A stretch of 64,000 nucleotides of DNA, from assembly GCF_015477765.1 (NCBI RefSeq), contig NZ_JADLQQ010000006.1, positions 248,001 to 312,000 on the forward strand, given 5' to 3'. Position numbers and translations under genes: made by a program. The DNA comes from Nocardia transvalensis (lineage in GTDB: Bacteria > Actinomycetota > Actinomycetes > Mycobacteriales > Mycobacteriaceae). A model generated the notes under the pieces. That model was not told the DNA's origin. It did no database searches and saw only the letters and a program-made list of their open reading frames with translations. Shown in pieces: positions 42,268-50,857 of the stretch (position 1 is its first letter; each line of letters begins with the position of its first letter).

Positions 42268-43497
42268 ATGGAAACAGAGGCTGTGCCGCCGGCGCGACCG
42301 TTTTCCGTGACAAGCGAGGTCGGCACGCTCCGGACGGTGCTGTTGCACCGCCCCGGCGACGAGTTGCGCCGGCTCACCCCGAGAAACAACGACCAGCTGC
42401 TCTTCGACGGTATCCCGTGGGTCGAGCGCGCACAGCAGGAACACGATGTATTCGCCGATGTCCTGCGCGGGCGCGGCGTGGAGGTGCTGCTGCTGCGGGA
42501 TCTGCTGGTGCAGACGCTGGCCGTGAGCCGGCCCGGCCGCAGCATGGGAATCACCGCGGCGGTCGACGCGCGCCGCATCGGACACGGGCTGGCCGAGGAC
42601 CTCAAGGCCTATCTGCGCGGGGTGCCGCCGGAGGACCTGGCGCAGATCCTCATGGCCGGGATGACCTTCGACGAGCTGCCGTTCGGCCCCGACGCCACCT
42701 CCCTGGTGCGGCGCATGCATCACGGCACGGACTTCGTCATCGATCCGCTGCCCAATCTGCTGTTCACCCGCGACTCGTCGTTCTGGGTCGGCCCGAAGGT
42801 GGCGATCACGTCGCTGGCGCTGCCGGCGCGGGCGCGCGAGACCTCGCTCACCGATCTCGTCTACGCCTTCCACCCGCGCTTCCTCGGCGTGCGGCGGGCC
42901 TACGAATCGCATACCGCACCGATGGAGGGCGGTGACGTGCTGCTGCTGGCGCCCGGTGTGGTGGCGATCGGGGTCGGCGAGCGGACCTCCCCGGCCGGTG
43001 CGGAAGCGTTGGCGCGCAGCCTGTTCGAGGACAATCTGGCGCATGCCGTCCTGGTGGTGCCGATCGCGCAGAACCGCGCCACCATGCATCTGGACACCGT
43101 CTGCACCATGGTCGACACCGATGCCGTCGTGATGTACCCGGCGGTGCAGGATTCCCTGTGCGCCTTCACCATCCGCAAGGAGGGCGAGGGCGCGGTGAGT
43201 ATGCGCGGTCCGGATCCGTTCCTGCCGGCCGCGGCCGACGCGATGGGCATCGACAAGCTGCGGATCATCGACACCGGGCTGGACGGGGTCACTGCCGAAC
43301 GGGAACAGTGGGACGACGGAAACAACACCCTGGCACTGGCGCCGGGGGTTGTGGTCGCCTACGAACGCAACGAGAACACGAACGCACGGTTGGCGGATGC
43401 GGGCATCGAGGTGCTCACCATTCCGGGCTCCGAACTGGGCTCCGGCCGGGGTGGTCCCCGCTGCCTGTCCTGCCCGCTGTCGCGGGACGAGATGTGA
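42268..43497 (+). CDS. arcA: Arginine deiminase
   Basis: A 409-aa guanidino hydrolase converting arginine to citrulline and ammonia. SEVGTLRTVLLHRPGDEL, FTRDSSFWVG, MEGGDVLLLA, MHLDTVCTMVD and the C-terminal nucleophile Cys in GGPRCLSCPLSR are all conserved. The ATG at 42268 is chosen for the protein start; an in-frame ATG ten codons upstream is possible. Neither arcB nor arcC is nearby. It corresponds in order to Rv1001 next to rsmI (Rv1003), although the intervening mannosyltransferase gene of M. tuberculosis is replaced here by a GntR gene. Confidence 0.96.
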   Translation: METEAVPPARPFSVTSEVGTLRTVLLHRPGDELRRLTPRNNDQLLFDGIPWVERAQQEHDVFADVLRGRGVEVLLLRDLLVQTLAVSRPGRSMGITAAVDARRIGHGLAEDLKAYLRGVPPEDLAQILMAGMTFDELPFGPDATSLVRRMHHGTDFVIDPLPNLLFTRDSSFWVGPKVAITSLALPARARETSLTDLVYAFHPRFLGVRRAYESHTAPMEGGDVLLLAPGVVAIGVGERTSPAGAEALARSLFEDNLAHAVLVVPIAQNRATMHLDTVCTMVDTDAVVMYPAVQDSLCAFTIRKEGEGAVSMRGPDPFLPAAADAMGIDKLRIIDTGLDGVTAEREQWDDGNNTLALAPGVVVAYERNENTNARLADAGIEVLTIPGSELGSGRGGPRCLSCPLSRDEM

Positions 43498-43504
43498 GAC
43501 GCCG

Positions 43505-43864
43505 ATGCTGGACATTCCGGTCGACCACCATTCGACGGTTCCGCCGTACGAGCAGTTGCGGCAGGGCATCATCGCCCGGGTGCGGTCCGGCGACCTGACG
43601 GCCGGGACCAAGATACCCACGGTCCGGGCGCTGGCGGCCCAACTCGGGCTGGCTCCCAACACCGTCGCCCGCGCCTATCGCGAACTGGAACAAGACGGGG
43701 TGCTCGAGACCCGCGGCCGCCTGGGTTCGTTCATCGCCTCCTCCGGCGACCCGACCCGCGACGCCGCCGGTCGCGCGGCCACCGAATACGTCGCGGTCAT
43801 CCGCCGCCTCGGCCTGGACGACGAGGCGGCCGTGCAGTACGTCCGCGCGGCCCTCAGCGAGTAG
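43505..43864 (+). CDS. GntR-family regulator, YtrA subfamily
   Basis: A 119-aa protein, essentially a GntR winged helix (YEQLRQGIIARVRSGDL, IPTVRALAAQLGLAPNTVAR) with a short helical tail, the size of the YtrA group. The start lies seven bases after the arcA stop, so it is probably co-transcribed. YtrA regulators usually control ABC transporters, none of which is adjacent; control of arcA is conceivable. Confidence 0.88.
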   Translation: MLDIPVDHHSTVPPYEQLRQGIIARVRSGDLTAGTKIPTVRALAAQLGLAPNTVARAYRELEQDGVLETRGRLGSFIASSGDPTRDAAGRAATEYVAVIRRLGLDDEAAVQYVRAALSE

Positions 43865-43867
43865 GGA

Positions 43868-44040
43868 ATAAAGAAGGCCGCGCGCCTTGGGGGATAGTCC
43901 TCCGCGACCTCGCAGGCGATCTGCCTCCGAGCTCGCAGTAGATAGCTGCCAGAGGAAGGCGCGATGCCCTGTGCCCCGGCGCTGGGGCACAGGGGTACAG
44001 GAACAAAGGAGGTCGCGCGCCTGAGGGATAGTCCTCCGTG
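43868..44040 (+). repeat. 38-bp direct repeats flanking a terminator
   Basis: Two near-identical units, 43868-43906 and 44003-44040, share CGCGCGCCT and GGGATAGTCCTCCG and differ at a few positions; they are about 135 bp apart. The 306-bp gap between the GntR gene and rsmI contains nothing else except the hairpin at 43967-43994. Confidence 0.6.
43967..43994 (+). terminator. arcA-gntR terminator
   Basis: A perfect 11-bp stem (CCCTGTGCCCC / GGGGCACAGGG) with a 6-nt loop, 100 bp after the GntR stop. Confidence 0.78.
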
Positions 44041-44170
44041 CGATTCCCGGCGAAGCCGGGCCCCGCGGGCATCTCGTCATTGCCCGGCGAAGGCGGGGGT
44101 CGGGGGTGGGGGAGGGTGGGCGTGGGGTGTGATGGAGGGGTAGTGGCGGAGGTTGGTGGACAGGAGCGGG

Positions 44171-45010
44171 ATGAGCGAGCAGTCGGGGCGGCTGGTGCTG
44201 GCGGCGACGCCGATGGGGGATGTGGGGGATGCGTCGCAGCGGTTGCGGGAGGCGCTGGGGGCGGCGCAGGTGGTGGCGGCCGAGGACACGCGGCGTACGC
44301 GGGCGTTGGCGAAGGCGCTGGGGGTGGAGATCACCGGGCGTGTGGTGAGTTTCTACGATCACGTCGAGACGGCCCGGATACCCGCACTGCTGGACGAGAT
44401 CGAGGCCGGGCAGACCGTGCTGCTGGTGACCGATGCGGGCATGCCGTCGGTCAGCGATCCGGGTTACCGCTTGGTGGCCGCCTGTGTGGACCGCGGGCTG
44501 GCGGTGACGTGTCTGCCCGGGCCGTCGGCGGTGACCACCGCGCTCGCCCTGTCCGGCCTGCCGATGGAACGGTTCTGCTTCGACGGCTTCGCGCCGCGCA
44601 AGTCCGGACAGCGCAAGGAATGGCTGCGCACCCTCGTTGCCGAACCGCGGGCCGTGGTCTTCTTCGAGGCGCCGCACCGGCTGGCCGACTGCCTCGCCGA
44701 TGCGGTGCAGGTGCTGGGTCCGGACCGGCGCGGGGCGGTCTGCCGGGAACTGACCAAGACCTACGAGGAGGTCGTGCGCGGCACCCTGGCCGAACTGGCC
44801 GCTTGGGCCGCCGACGGCGCCCGCGGTGAGATCACGGTGGTTCTTGAAGGGGCCCAACCGATTTCGGCCGACCCCGCCGACCTGGTCGATGAGGTGGAAG
44901 CGCTGGTCGCCGAAGGCATCCGCCTGAAGGACGCCTGCGCTCAGGTCGCCGCCACCACCGGAGCGTCCCGCCGCGAACTCTACGACGCAGTCCTAGCGGC
45001 CCGCGACTGA
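44171..45010 (+). CDS. rsmI: 16S rRNA (cytidine1402-2'-O)-methyltransferase RsmI
   Basis: A 279-aa TIM-type tetrapyrrole-methylase fold enzyme that 2'-O-methylates C1402 in the ribosomal decoding site. LVLAATPMGDVGDAS, AEDTRRTRALAK, LVTDAGMPSVSDPGYRLV, LPGPSAVTTALALSG and FFEAPHRL are family hallmarks. ATG at 44171 follows CAGGAGCGGG. Confidence 0.95.
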   Translation: MSEQSGRLVLAATPMGDVGDASQRLREALGAAQVVAAEDTRRTRALAKALGVEITGRVVSFYDHVETARIPALLDEIEAGQTVLLVTDAGMPSVSDPGYRLVAACVDRGLAVTCLPGPSAVTTALALSGLPMERFCFDGFAPRKSGQRKEWLRTLVAEPRAVVFFEAPHRLADCLADAVQVLGPDRRGAVCRELTKTYEEVVRGTLAELAAWAADGARGEITVVLEGAQPISADPADLVDEVEALVAEGIRLKDACAQVAATTGASRRELYDAVLAARD

Positions 45011-45202
45011 TATCCGGGCCGACAATCTTGTGGCACAAGGGCTTTCCCCGCGCACGACGATTCTTCGTCCAGGGTTACGGACACGTTTTCGACGATCGGA
45101 GTACGGCCGAGCGAGGGGCCGACGCCCTGATACTCCGGTGCGACTCGCTTGGATACTCGGGAGTGAGGCGGTTGGCGATCGGAATCCCATAGCTTGAGGG
45201 CC

Positions 45203-46018
45203 ATGGATTCGAGTGTTGTCGAGGGTTCCGCGGCCCGGGTGCAGAAAAGCATGTTGCCGGTCGCGATCTACGTGGTGTCGGCGTTCCTCATCTCGGCTCT
45301 GTTACTCGGGGTGCAATCGGTGTCGGGGCTGGATCCGGCGGCGCTGACGCTGCCGCAGTTCGGCCCCGCGGTGGCGGCGGCGTGCACGCTCCTGATGTTC
45401 GGGGCCTTGCGAGCCCGGCTTTCCAATCACGCGACCGCGGTGGCCCCGCGGCGGGTCGGCGCGGATCTGATCATGATGCTCGTCGGATGCACGCTGATGG
45501 GTGCGGTCGTGCTGGCCGGTCTGTGGTGGGACGGGACACGTCTGCTCGGCCCCCAGGCGGTGGGCAGCGTGCCGTTCGTGGTGTTCCTGGTGTTGCAGCT
45601 GGTGGGTGCCGCGGGGGAGGAGATCGGCTGGCGCGGTTTCATGCAGCCGGTGCTGGAGACCCGTTTCGGCCGGTTGGCCGCGGTGTTGATGACCGGCTTC
45701 GTCTGGGCGTTGTGGCATGTGCAGGCCTTCGCGCAGGGAGCGGTGGTGGCGGTGTCGTTCCTCGTCTCCGTCCTCGGCTTCGCCGTCGTGCTCGGCTATT
45801 CCACCAACGGCAGTGTGCCCCAACGGATTCTCGTCGCGACGATCGGCCACTGGATTATCAACGTCGGCCTGTACGTGGCCGTCGGCGACGACACCCACAG
45901 CAGCCCGCAGATCATCTACACGGCGGTCGGCGCTGTCGTCGCCGCGGCCGTCGTTCTCACGCTGCAGACCCTCGCGCGCAAGGGCCGGCCCGTTCCAGCG
46001 CCTCGGGCCGCGCGCTAG
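45203..46018 (+). CDS. CPBP-family intramembrane metalloprotease
   Basis: A 271-aa membrane protein with about eight hydrophobic segments. The three Abi/CPBP motifs are present: EEIGWRGFMQP (EE-x3-R), FVWALWHVQ (F-x3-H) and GHWIINV (H-x3-N). Related proteins process prenylated peptides or act in bacteriocin self-immunity; the bacterial role here is unknown. ATG at 45203 has GAGGG just upstream. It converges on metG with one base between the stops. Confidence 0.88.
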   Translation: MDSSVVEGSAARVQKSMLPVAIYVVSAFLISALLLGVQSVSGLDPAALTLPQFGPAVAAACTLLMFGALRARLSNHATAVAPRRVGADLIMMLVGCTLMGAVVLAGLWWDGTRLLGPQAVGSVPFVVFLVLQLVGAAGEEIGWRGFMQPVLETRFGRLAAVLMTGFVWALWHVQAFAQGAVVAVSFLVSVLGFAVVLGYSTNGSVPQRILVATIGHWIINVGLYVAVGDDTHSSPQIIYTAVGAVVAAAVVLTLQTLARKGRPVPAPRAAR

Positions 46019-46019
46019 G

Positions 46020-47579
46020 TCAGCTCTTGGGCTCCACGTACTTCGGGAACACCGGCTCGGGCGCGGGCAGTGAAAGTCCCGGCTCGATGGGCGTGGCCAG
46101 ATCGGCGAAGGCGCGGCCGGTCTGGCCGAGCTGGTCCAGAATGCGCCCGGCCGAACCCGGAATCACCGGCTGCACCAGGATCGAGACGATGCGCAGCACC
46201 TCGAGGGTCACGTAGAGCACCGTCGCCTCGCGGGCCACATCCTCCGGCGTGCCCGATTTGGCCAGCGCCCACGGCTGCTGCGCGGAGAAGTACCGGTTCG
46301 TCTCGCCCAGCGTCAGCCAGACCGCCTCCAACGCCAGATGCAGCTGCTGCTGGTCGAATTCGGCGCGGCAGCGTTCCAGCAGACCGTTCGCGCGATCGAG
46401 CAGCTCCCGGTCCTCGGCGGTGAATTCGCCCGGAGTCGGCACGGCCGAACCGAAATCGCGCGCCACCATCTTCAGGCTGCGCTGCACCAGGTTGCCGTAC
46501 TCGTTGGCCAGGTCGGTGTTGATGCGGCCGACGATCGCCTCGTGGCTGTAGGAGCCGTCCTGACCGTAGGAGATCTCACGCAGCAGGAAGAACCGCACGG
46601 CATCGAGCCCGTACTGATCGACGAGGGCGAGCGGGTCGACCACATTGCCGACCGACTTCGACATCTTCTCGCCCTTGTTGTACAGGAAGCCGTGCACGAA
46701 GACGCGTTTCGGCAGCTCCACCCCGGCCGACAGCAGGAACGCGGGCCAGTACACGGTGTGGAAGCGGGTGATGTCCTTACCGATGATGTGCAGATCGGCG
46801 GGCCAGAACCTGCGGAACGACGCGGAGTCGGTATTCGGGAAACCCACCCCGGTGAGGTAGTTGGTCAGCGCGTCCACCCACACGTACATCACGTGCGCCG
46901 GATCGCCCGGCACCGGTACACCCCAGTCGAAGGTGGTGCGGGAGATGGACAGATCCTTCAGGCCGGCCTTCACATAGCTGACGATCTCGTTGCGTCGCGT
47001 CGCGGGCAGGATGAAATCGGGCCGCTGCTCGTACAGTTCGAGCAGCTTGTCCTGATACTTCGACAGCCGGAAGAAGTAGTTCGACTCCTCGGTCCACTCC
47101 ACCGGGGTGCGCGTTTCGGTGGCGACCCGGGTGCCGTCGTCGAGGACGGTGGTCTCCTCCTCGGTGTAGAACGCCTCGTCGCGCACCGAATACCAGCCGG
47201 AGTAGGTGTCGAGGTAGATGTCGCCGCTGGCCTGCATCCGCTCCCAGATGGCGATCGACGACGCGATGTGGTCCTCGTCGGTGGTGCGGATGAACCGGTC
47301 GTAGGAGACGTCGAGGCTCTTGTCCATGGCCTCGAACACGTCGGAGTTGCGGGCGGCGTACTCCTCGACCGGGATGCCCTCGGCCCGCGCGGCCTGCTGC
47401 ACCTTCTGGCCGTGTTCGTCGGTTCCGGTCATGAAGAACACCTCGTAGCCGTCCAGGCGCTTGAACCGCGCGAGGGCGTCGGAGGAGATGTACTCGTAGG
47501 CATGCCCGATATGCGGCGCACCGTTCGGGTAGGCGATGGCCGTGGTGATATAGAAGGCGGGGCGTTCGGCTGCGGTCAT
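46020..47579 (-). CDS. metG: Methionyl-tRNA synthetase
   Basis: A 519-aa class I aminoacyl-tRNA synthetase. The HIGH motif (YPNGAPHIGHAYEY), KMSKS (GEKMSKSVGN), and MYVWVDALTNYLTG are intact. It lacks the C-terminal tRNA-binding domain and the four-cysteine knuckle, as in the mycobacterial enzyme. It diverges from tatD, matching the Rv1007c/Rv1008 arrangement. Confidence 0.98.
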   Translation of the reverse strand: MTAAERPAFYITTAIAYPNGAPHIGHAYEYISSDALARFKRLDGYEVFFMTGTDEHGQKVQQAARAEGIPVEEYAARNSDVFEAMDKSLDVSYDRFIRTTDEDHIASSIAIWERMQASGDIYLDTYSGWYSVRDEAFYTEEETTVLDDGTRVATETRTPVEWTEESNYFFRLSKYQDKLLELYEQRPDFILPATRRNEIVSYVKAGLKDLSISRTTFDWGVPVPGDPAHVMYVWVDALTNYLTGVGFPNTDSASFRRFWPADLHIIGKDITRFHTVYWPAFLLSAGVELPKRVFVHGFLYNKGEKMSKSVGNVVDPLALVDQYGLDAVRFFLLREISYGQDGSYSHEAIVGRINTDLANEYGNLVQRSLKMVARDFGSAVPTPGEFTAEDRELLDRANGLLERCRAEFDQQQLHLALEAVWLTLGETNRYFSAQQPWALAKSGTPEDVAREATVLYVTLEVLRIVSILVQPVIPGSAGRILDQLGQTGRAFADLATPIEPGLSLPAPEPVFPKYVEPKS

Positions 47580-47637
47580 GGTGTCACTACTCTAATCCGC
47601 GTGCCCGTGACCGCTCGCGTGAATATCCCCGGTGACC

Positions 47638-48465
47638 ATGCCTAGCAAACGACCCGCACCCGAAGCACCCGAACCGCTGTCCCCGCTGGTGGACGCGCAC
47701 ACCCACCTGGACGCCTGCGGTGCGGCCGACGCCGAATCGGTTGCCGCCATGGTGGATCGGGCCGCCGCGGTCGGCGTGGGCCGGGTGGTGACCGTCGCCG
47801 ACGATCTGGCCGCGGCCCGGTTCGCGGTCCAGGCCGCCCACTGGGACCAGCGGGTATACGCCGCGGTCGCGCTGCATCCGACCCGCGCGAACGCCCTGGA
47901 CGACGCGGCGAAGACCGAATTGGAGAAGCTGGCCGCCGACGAGCGGGTGGTGGCCGTCGGCGAGACCGGCCTGGACTACTACTGGCCCGGCAAGCTCGAC
48001 GGCTGCGCCGAGATCGAGGATCAGGTCGAGGGATTCCGCTGGCACATCGATCTCGCGAAGCGGCTCGGCAAACCGCTGATGATCCACAATCGTGAGGCCG
48101 ATCACGATCTGCTCGCGGTGCTGCGGGACGAGGGCGCGCCGGAGACGGTGATCTTCCACTGCTTCTCCTCCGGGCCGCAGATGGCGATGGCGTGCGTGGA
48201 TCGCGGTTATGTGCTCAGCTTCTCGGGCACGGTGAGTTTCAAGAACGCCCGCGAATTGCGCGAGGCGGCCACTCTCGTTCCCGAGGACCGGATCCTGGTC
48301 GAGACCGACGCGCCGTTCCTCACGCCGCACCCGTTCCGCGGCGCCCCCAACGAGCCCTACTGCCTGCCGTACACGGTCCGCGCGCTGGCGGAGCTCCGCG
48401 GCCAGGACCCCCGCGAGCTGGCCGACATCACGACCGCGAACGCCGCGCGCATCTACGGCATCTGA
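47638..48465 (+). CDS. tatD: TatD-family metal-dependent nuclease
   Basis: A 275-aa TIM-barrel hydrolase: DAHTHLDACG, GETGLDYY, IHNREAD, FHCFSSG and ETDAPFLTPHPFRG give the metal ligands. TatD proteins are 3'-5' exonucleases. ATG at 47638; a GTG two codons earlier is possible. It is the first gene of the tatD-rpfB-ksgA-ispE row. Confidence 0.95.
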   Translation: MPSKRPAPEAPEPLSPLVDAHTHLDACGAADAESVAAMVDRAAAVGVGRVVTVADDLAAARFAVQAAHWDQRVYAAVALHPTRANALDDAAKTELEKLAADERVVAVGETGLDYYWPGKLDGCAEIEDQVEGFRWHIDLAKRLGKPLMIHNREADHDLLAVLRDEGAPETVIFHCFSSGPQMAMACVDRGYVLSFSGTVSFKNARELREAATLVPEDRILVETDAPFLTPHPFRGAPNEPYCLPYTVRALAELRGQDPRELADITTANAARIYGI

Positions 48466-48470
48466 ACCCG

Positions 48471-48546
48471 AGCCGCACCCCTTGTTCATAAACGCACCCG
48501 CTGTGGGGCCCTGGACGGGGTGCGGATCCCGACAAGGGGTGCGGCT
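48471..48546 (+). promoter_or_regulatory. Long-arm stem-loop between tatD and rpfB
   Basis: A perfect 15-bp inverted repeat (AGCCGCACCCCTTGT / ACAAGGGGTGCGGCT) encloses a 46-nt loop, with AACCC/GGGTT extending the base of the stem. It starts six bases after the tatD stop and so can terminate tatD transcription; about 225 bp then separate it from rpfB, containing its promoter and 5' leader. Confidence 0.65.
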
Positions 48547-48772
48547 GGGTTCGGTTGCGCTGGGGGTGGGCTAGGTCACAAACGGAGGGCTCGGTATGTC
48601 GAGTGTGGTTCGGTTCACTACGATGGCCGAGTCGTAATCTAGCTGCAGTTTGCGTTATTGGACCGTTATCCCGAAAACGGCCTTTCGACGTGCTGTTGAT
48701 TGGAATCCGCGGCATGTGGTTGTCAGGCCCTGACCCCGTCGTTATCGTATTGTGACCATGCCGGAGCTTCGT

Positions 48773-49900
48773 ATGTCCGCTCTGCAGCGGATCAACTCGT
48801 CGCGATCGCCGCTGCTGTATGCGGCCATTGCGGCGATGCTGGTCACGCTGATCGTGGGTGCGGGGCTGGCGATCGTGCACCACAAGACGGTGACGCTTGT
48901 GGTCGACGGTCAGAAGTCGACGCTCACCACCATGGCGCTGAATGTGCGCGGCGTCGTGAAGGCCGCCGGAATCAAACTGCGGTCCAAGGATGCGGTGTCG
49001 CCCTCGGCCGATGCCGCGATCGTCGACGGAGCGACCATCACCTTGAATCGGGCCCGGCAGGTGGCGCTGACCTTCGACGGCAAAGCGGAGAAGGTGTGGA
49101 CCACCGGCTACACCGTCGCCGACGCGCTGAGCCAATTGCAGATCCCCTCCGATGTTTTCGTCTCGCCGTCGCGGCCGACGCCGCTTCCGTTGGAAGGCGC
49201 CGCGCTGGCGGTGACCAGTCCGCGTACCGTGCTGCTGGCCGACAACGGCGGCCCGCCGGGCTATGTGCGGCTGGCCGCGCCGACGGTGGGTGAGTTGTTG
49301 AAGGTCCAGGGCGTGCCGCTGGCCGATCAGGACTCCGTCGTGCCGCCCGCGGGCACCTCGCTCACCGAGGGCATGAAGATCACCGTCACCCGCAAGCGGG
49401 TCGAGAACCGGGTGGAACGGGTGCCGCTGGATCCGCCGGAGAACGTCATCGAGGATCCGACGCTCAATATGAGCCGCACGGTCGTCGAGAAACCGGGCAA
49501 GCCCGGGCTGCAGGACGTGACGTTCGCGGTGTCCATCGTCAACGGACACGAGGCCGACAAGAGTCCGATCGCCAACAAGGTCATCGTGCCGGCCGAGCCG
49601 AAGACCGTGCGCAAGGGCGCCAAGCCGGGCACCGAGGTGCCGCCGGTGCGCGACGGCGCCATCTGGGATGCGCTGGCCAAATGCGAATCCGGCGGCAACT
49701 GGGCGATCAACACCGGCAACGGCTATTACGGCGGCATCCAATTCGACCAGAGCACCTGGGTGCGGCAGGGCGGGTTGCGCTACGCCCCGCGCGCCGACCT
49801 CGCCACCCGTGAGGAACAGATCGCCATCGCCGAGGTGACCCGTGCGCGCCAGGGCTGGGGTGCGTGGCCCGCGTGCACGAGTCGCCTGGGGATCAGTTGA
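48773..49900 (+). CDS. rpfB: Resuscitation-promoting factor RpfB
   Basis: A 375-aa cell-surface muralytic protein that cleaves peptidoglycan and wakes dormant cells. A membrane anchor (about 14-37, LLYAAIAAMLVTLIVGAGLA) is followed by three DUF348 ubiquitin-like repeats (start TVTLVVDGQ, VALTFDGKA, TVLLADNGG), a G5 domain (EKPGKPGLQDVTFAVSIVNG) and the C-terminal Rpf lysozyme-like domain WDALAKCESGGNWAINTG with the catalytic Glu and the paired cysteines (AKCESGG, PACTS). ATG at 48773 has GGAG six bases upstream; earlier in-frame starts at 48752 and 48758 lack one. Confidence 0.97.
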   Translation: MSALQRINSSRSPLLYAAIAAMLVTLIVGAGLAIVHHKTVTLVVDGQKSTLTTMALNVRGVVKAAGIKLRSKDAVSPSADAAIVDGATITLNRARQVALTFDGKAEKVWTTGYTVADALSQLQIPSDVFVSPSRPTPLPLEGAALAVTSPRTVLLADNGGPPGYVRLAAPTVGELLKVQGVPLADQDSVVPPAGTSLTEGMKITVTRKRVENRVERVPLDPPENVIEDPTLNMSRTVVEKPGKPGLQDVTFAVSIVNGHEADKSPIANKVIVPAEPKTVRKGAKPGTEVPPVRDGAIWDALAKCESGGNWAINTGNGYYGGIQFDQSTWVRQGGLRYAPRADLATREEQIAIAEVTRARQGWGAWPACTSRLGIS

Positions 49901-49901
49901 A

Positions 49902-50669
49902 TTACATGAGCGCGCCGCCGTCGACTCGGATCTCCGAGCCGGTGATGTAGCGGCCGTCGTCGGAGGCGACCATGGCCACCACGCCCGCGACGTCGTCGGG
50001 GTGGCCCAGTGCTCCGCCGTTCAGCCAGCCGGTCAGGCGGGAGAGCAGGCTCCAGTCGGTGTCGTCGGGGACGGCCAGGTTCGAGGTGATGCCGGTGGTG
50101 ATGCCGCCGGGGACGATATTCACCGCGCGCAGGCCCTGTTTCGCGTACTCCAGGGCGATCGCGTGGGTCATCGCGTTGATGCCGCCCTTGGAGGCCGAAT
50201 ACGCCGCCATATACGGATGCGCGCCGAAGGCGGAGGTGGAGGAGAAGTTCACGATCACCGGATGCGTGGACTGCAGCAGGTGGGGGAGCGCGGACTGGAT
50301 CATCAGGAACGTGCCGGTGAGATTCACCGCGATCACCTGATTCCATGCCTCGAGCGGCATTTCATGGGTATGTGCGGTGCGCATGATGCCCGCCGCATTC
50401 ACCAGCACATCGAGTCCGCCGAGAAAAGCGACGGCGGCCGCACTGCCCTCGCGGACCGCGTCCGGATCGCCGATATCGATGCGGACGGTCTGCAGCCGCG
50501 CGCGTTCGTCGGCGCCGACCGCCTCGGCGGTCTCCTTCAGGCCCTCCTCGGAGATGTCGGCGGCCACCAGGGTCGCACCCTCGGTCAGCAGCCGCCGGGC
50601 GACGCCCCGGCCGATTCCGGAGCCCGCGCCGGTGACGAGCACCCGCCGTCCGTCGTACCTACGCTGCAT
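49902..50669 (-). CDS. SDR-family oxidoreductase
   Basis: A 255-aa classical short-chain dehydrogenase: VLVTGAGSGIGRGVA, NAAGIMRT, NFSSTSAFG and YSASK, ending GGALM. It lies on the opposite strand, with its stop one base from the rpfB stop, and diverges from the first lipase gene. It is not part of the conserved rpfB-ksgA order and seems inserted with the lipases. Confidence 0.9.
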   Translation of the reverse strand: MQRRYDGRRVLVTGAGSGIGRGVARRLLTEGATLVAADISEEGLKETAEAVGADERARLQTVRIDIGDPDAVREGSAAAVAFLGGLDVLVNAAGIMRTAHTHEMPLEAWNQVIAVNLTGTFLMIQSALPHLLQSTHPVIVNFSSTSAFGAHPYMAAYSASKGGINAMTHAIALEYAKQGLRAVNIVPGGITTGITSNLAVPDDTDWSLLSRLTGWLNGGALGHPDDVAGVVAMVASDDGRYITGSEIRVDGGALM

Positions 50670-50857
50670 TGCGTTCCGTCCTTACTCTCCGCTGCCCGAC
50701 GAAATCGGCCGGTTCGCGACCTTTTCCACGACACACCGAAACTAGAACGGGTATCAGTTCGCGTCAATGTGTACGATCGTCCCGTTCGACCGATTTCCTC
50801 ACGCGCAATCTGCACGCTCGTCCCGGTTCTGCCTGTCGAAACGGAAAGTGGTGCTCG

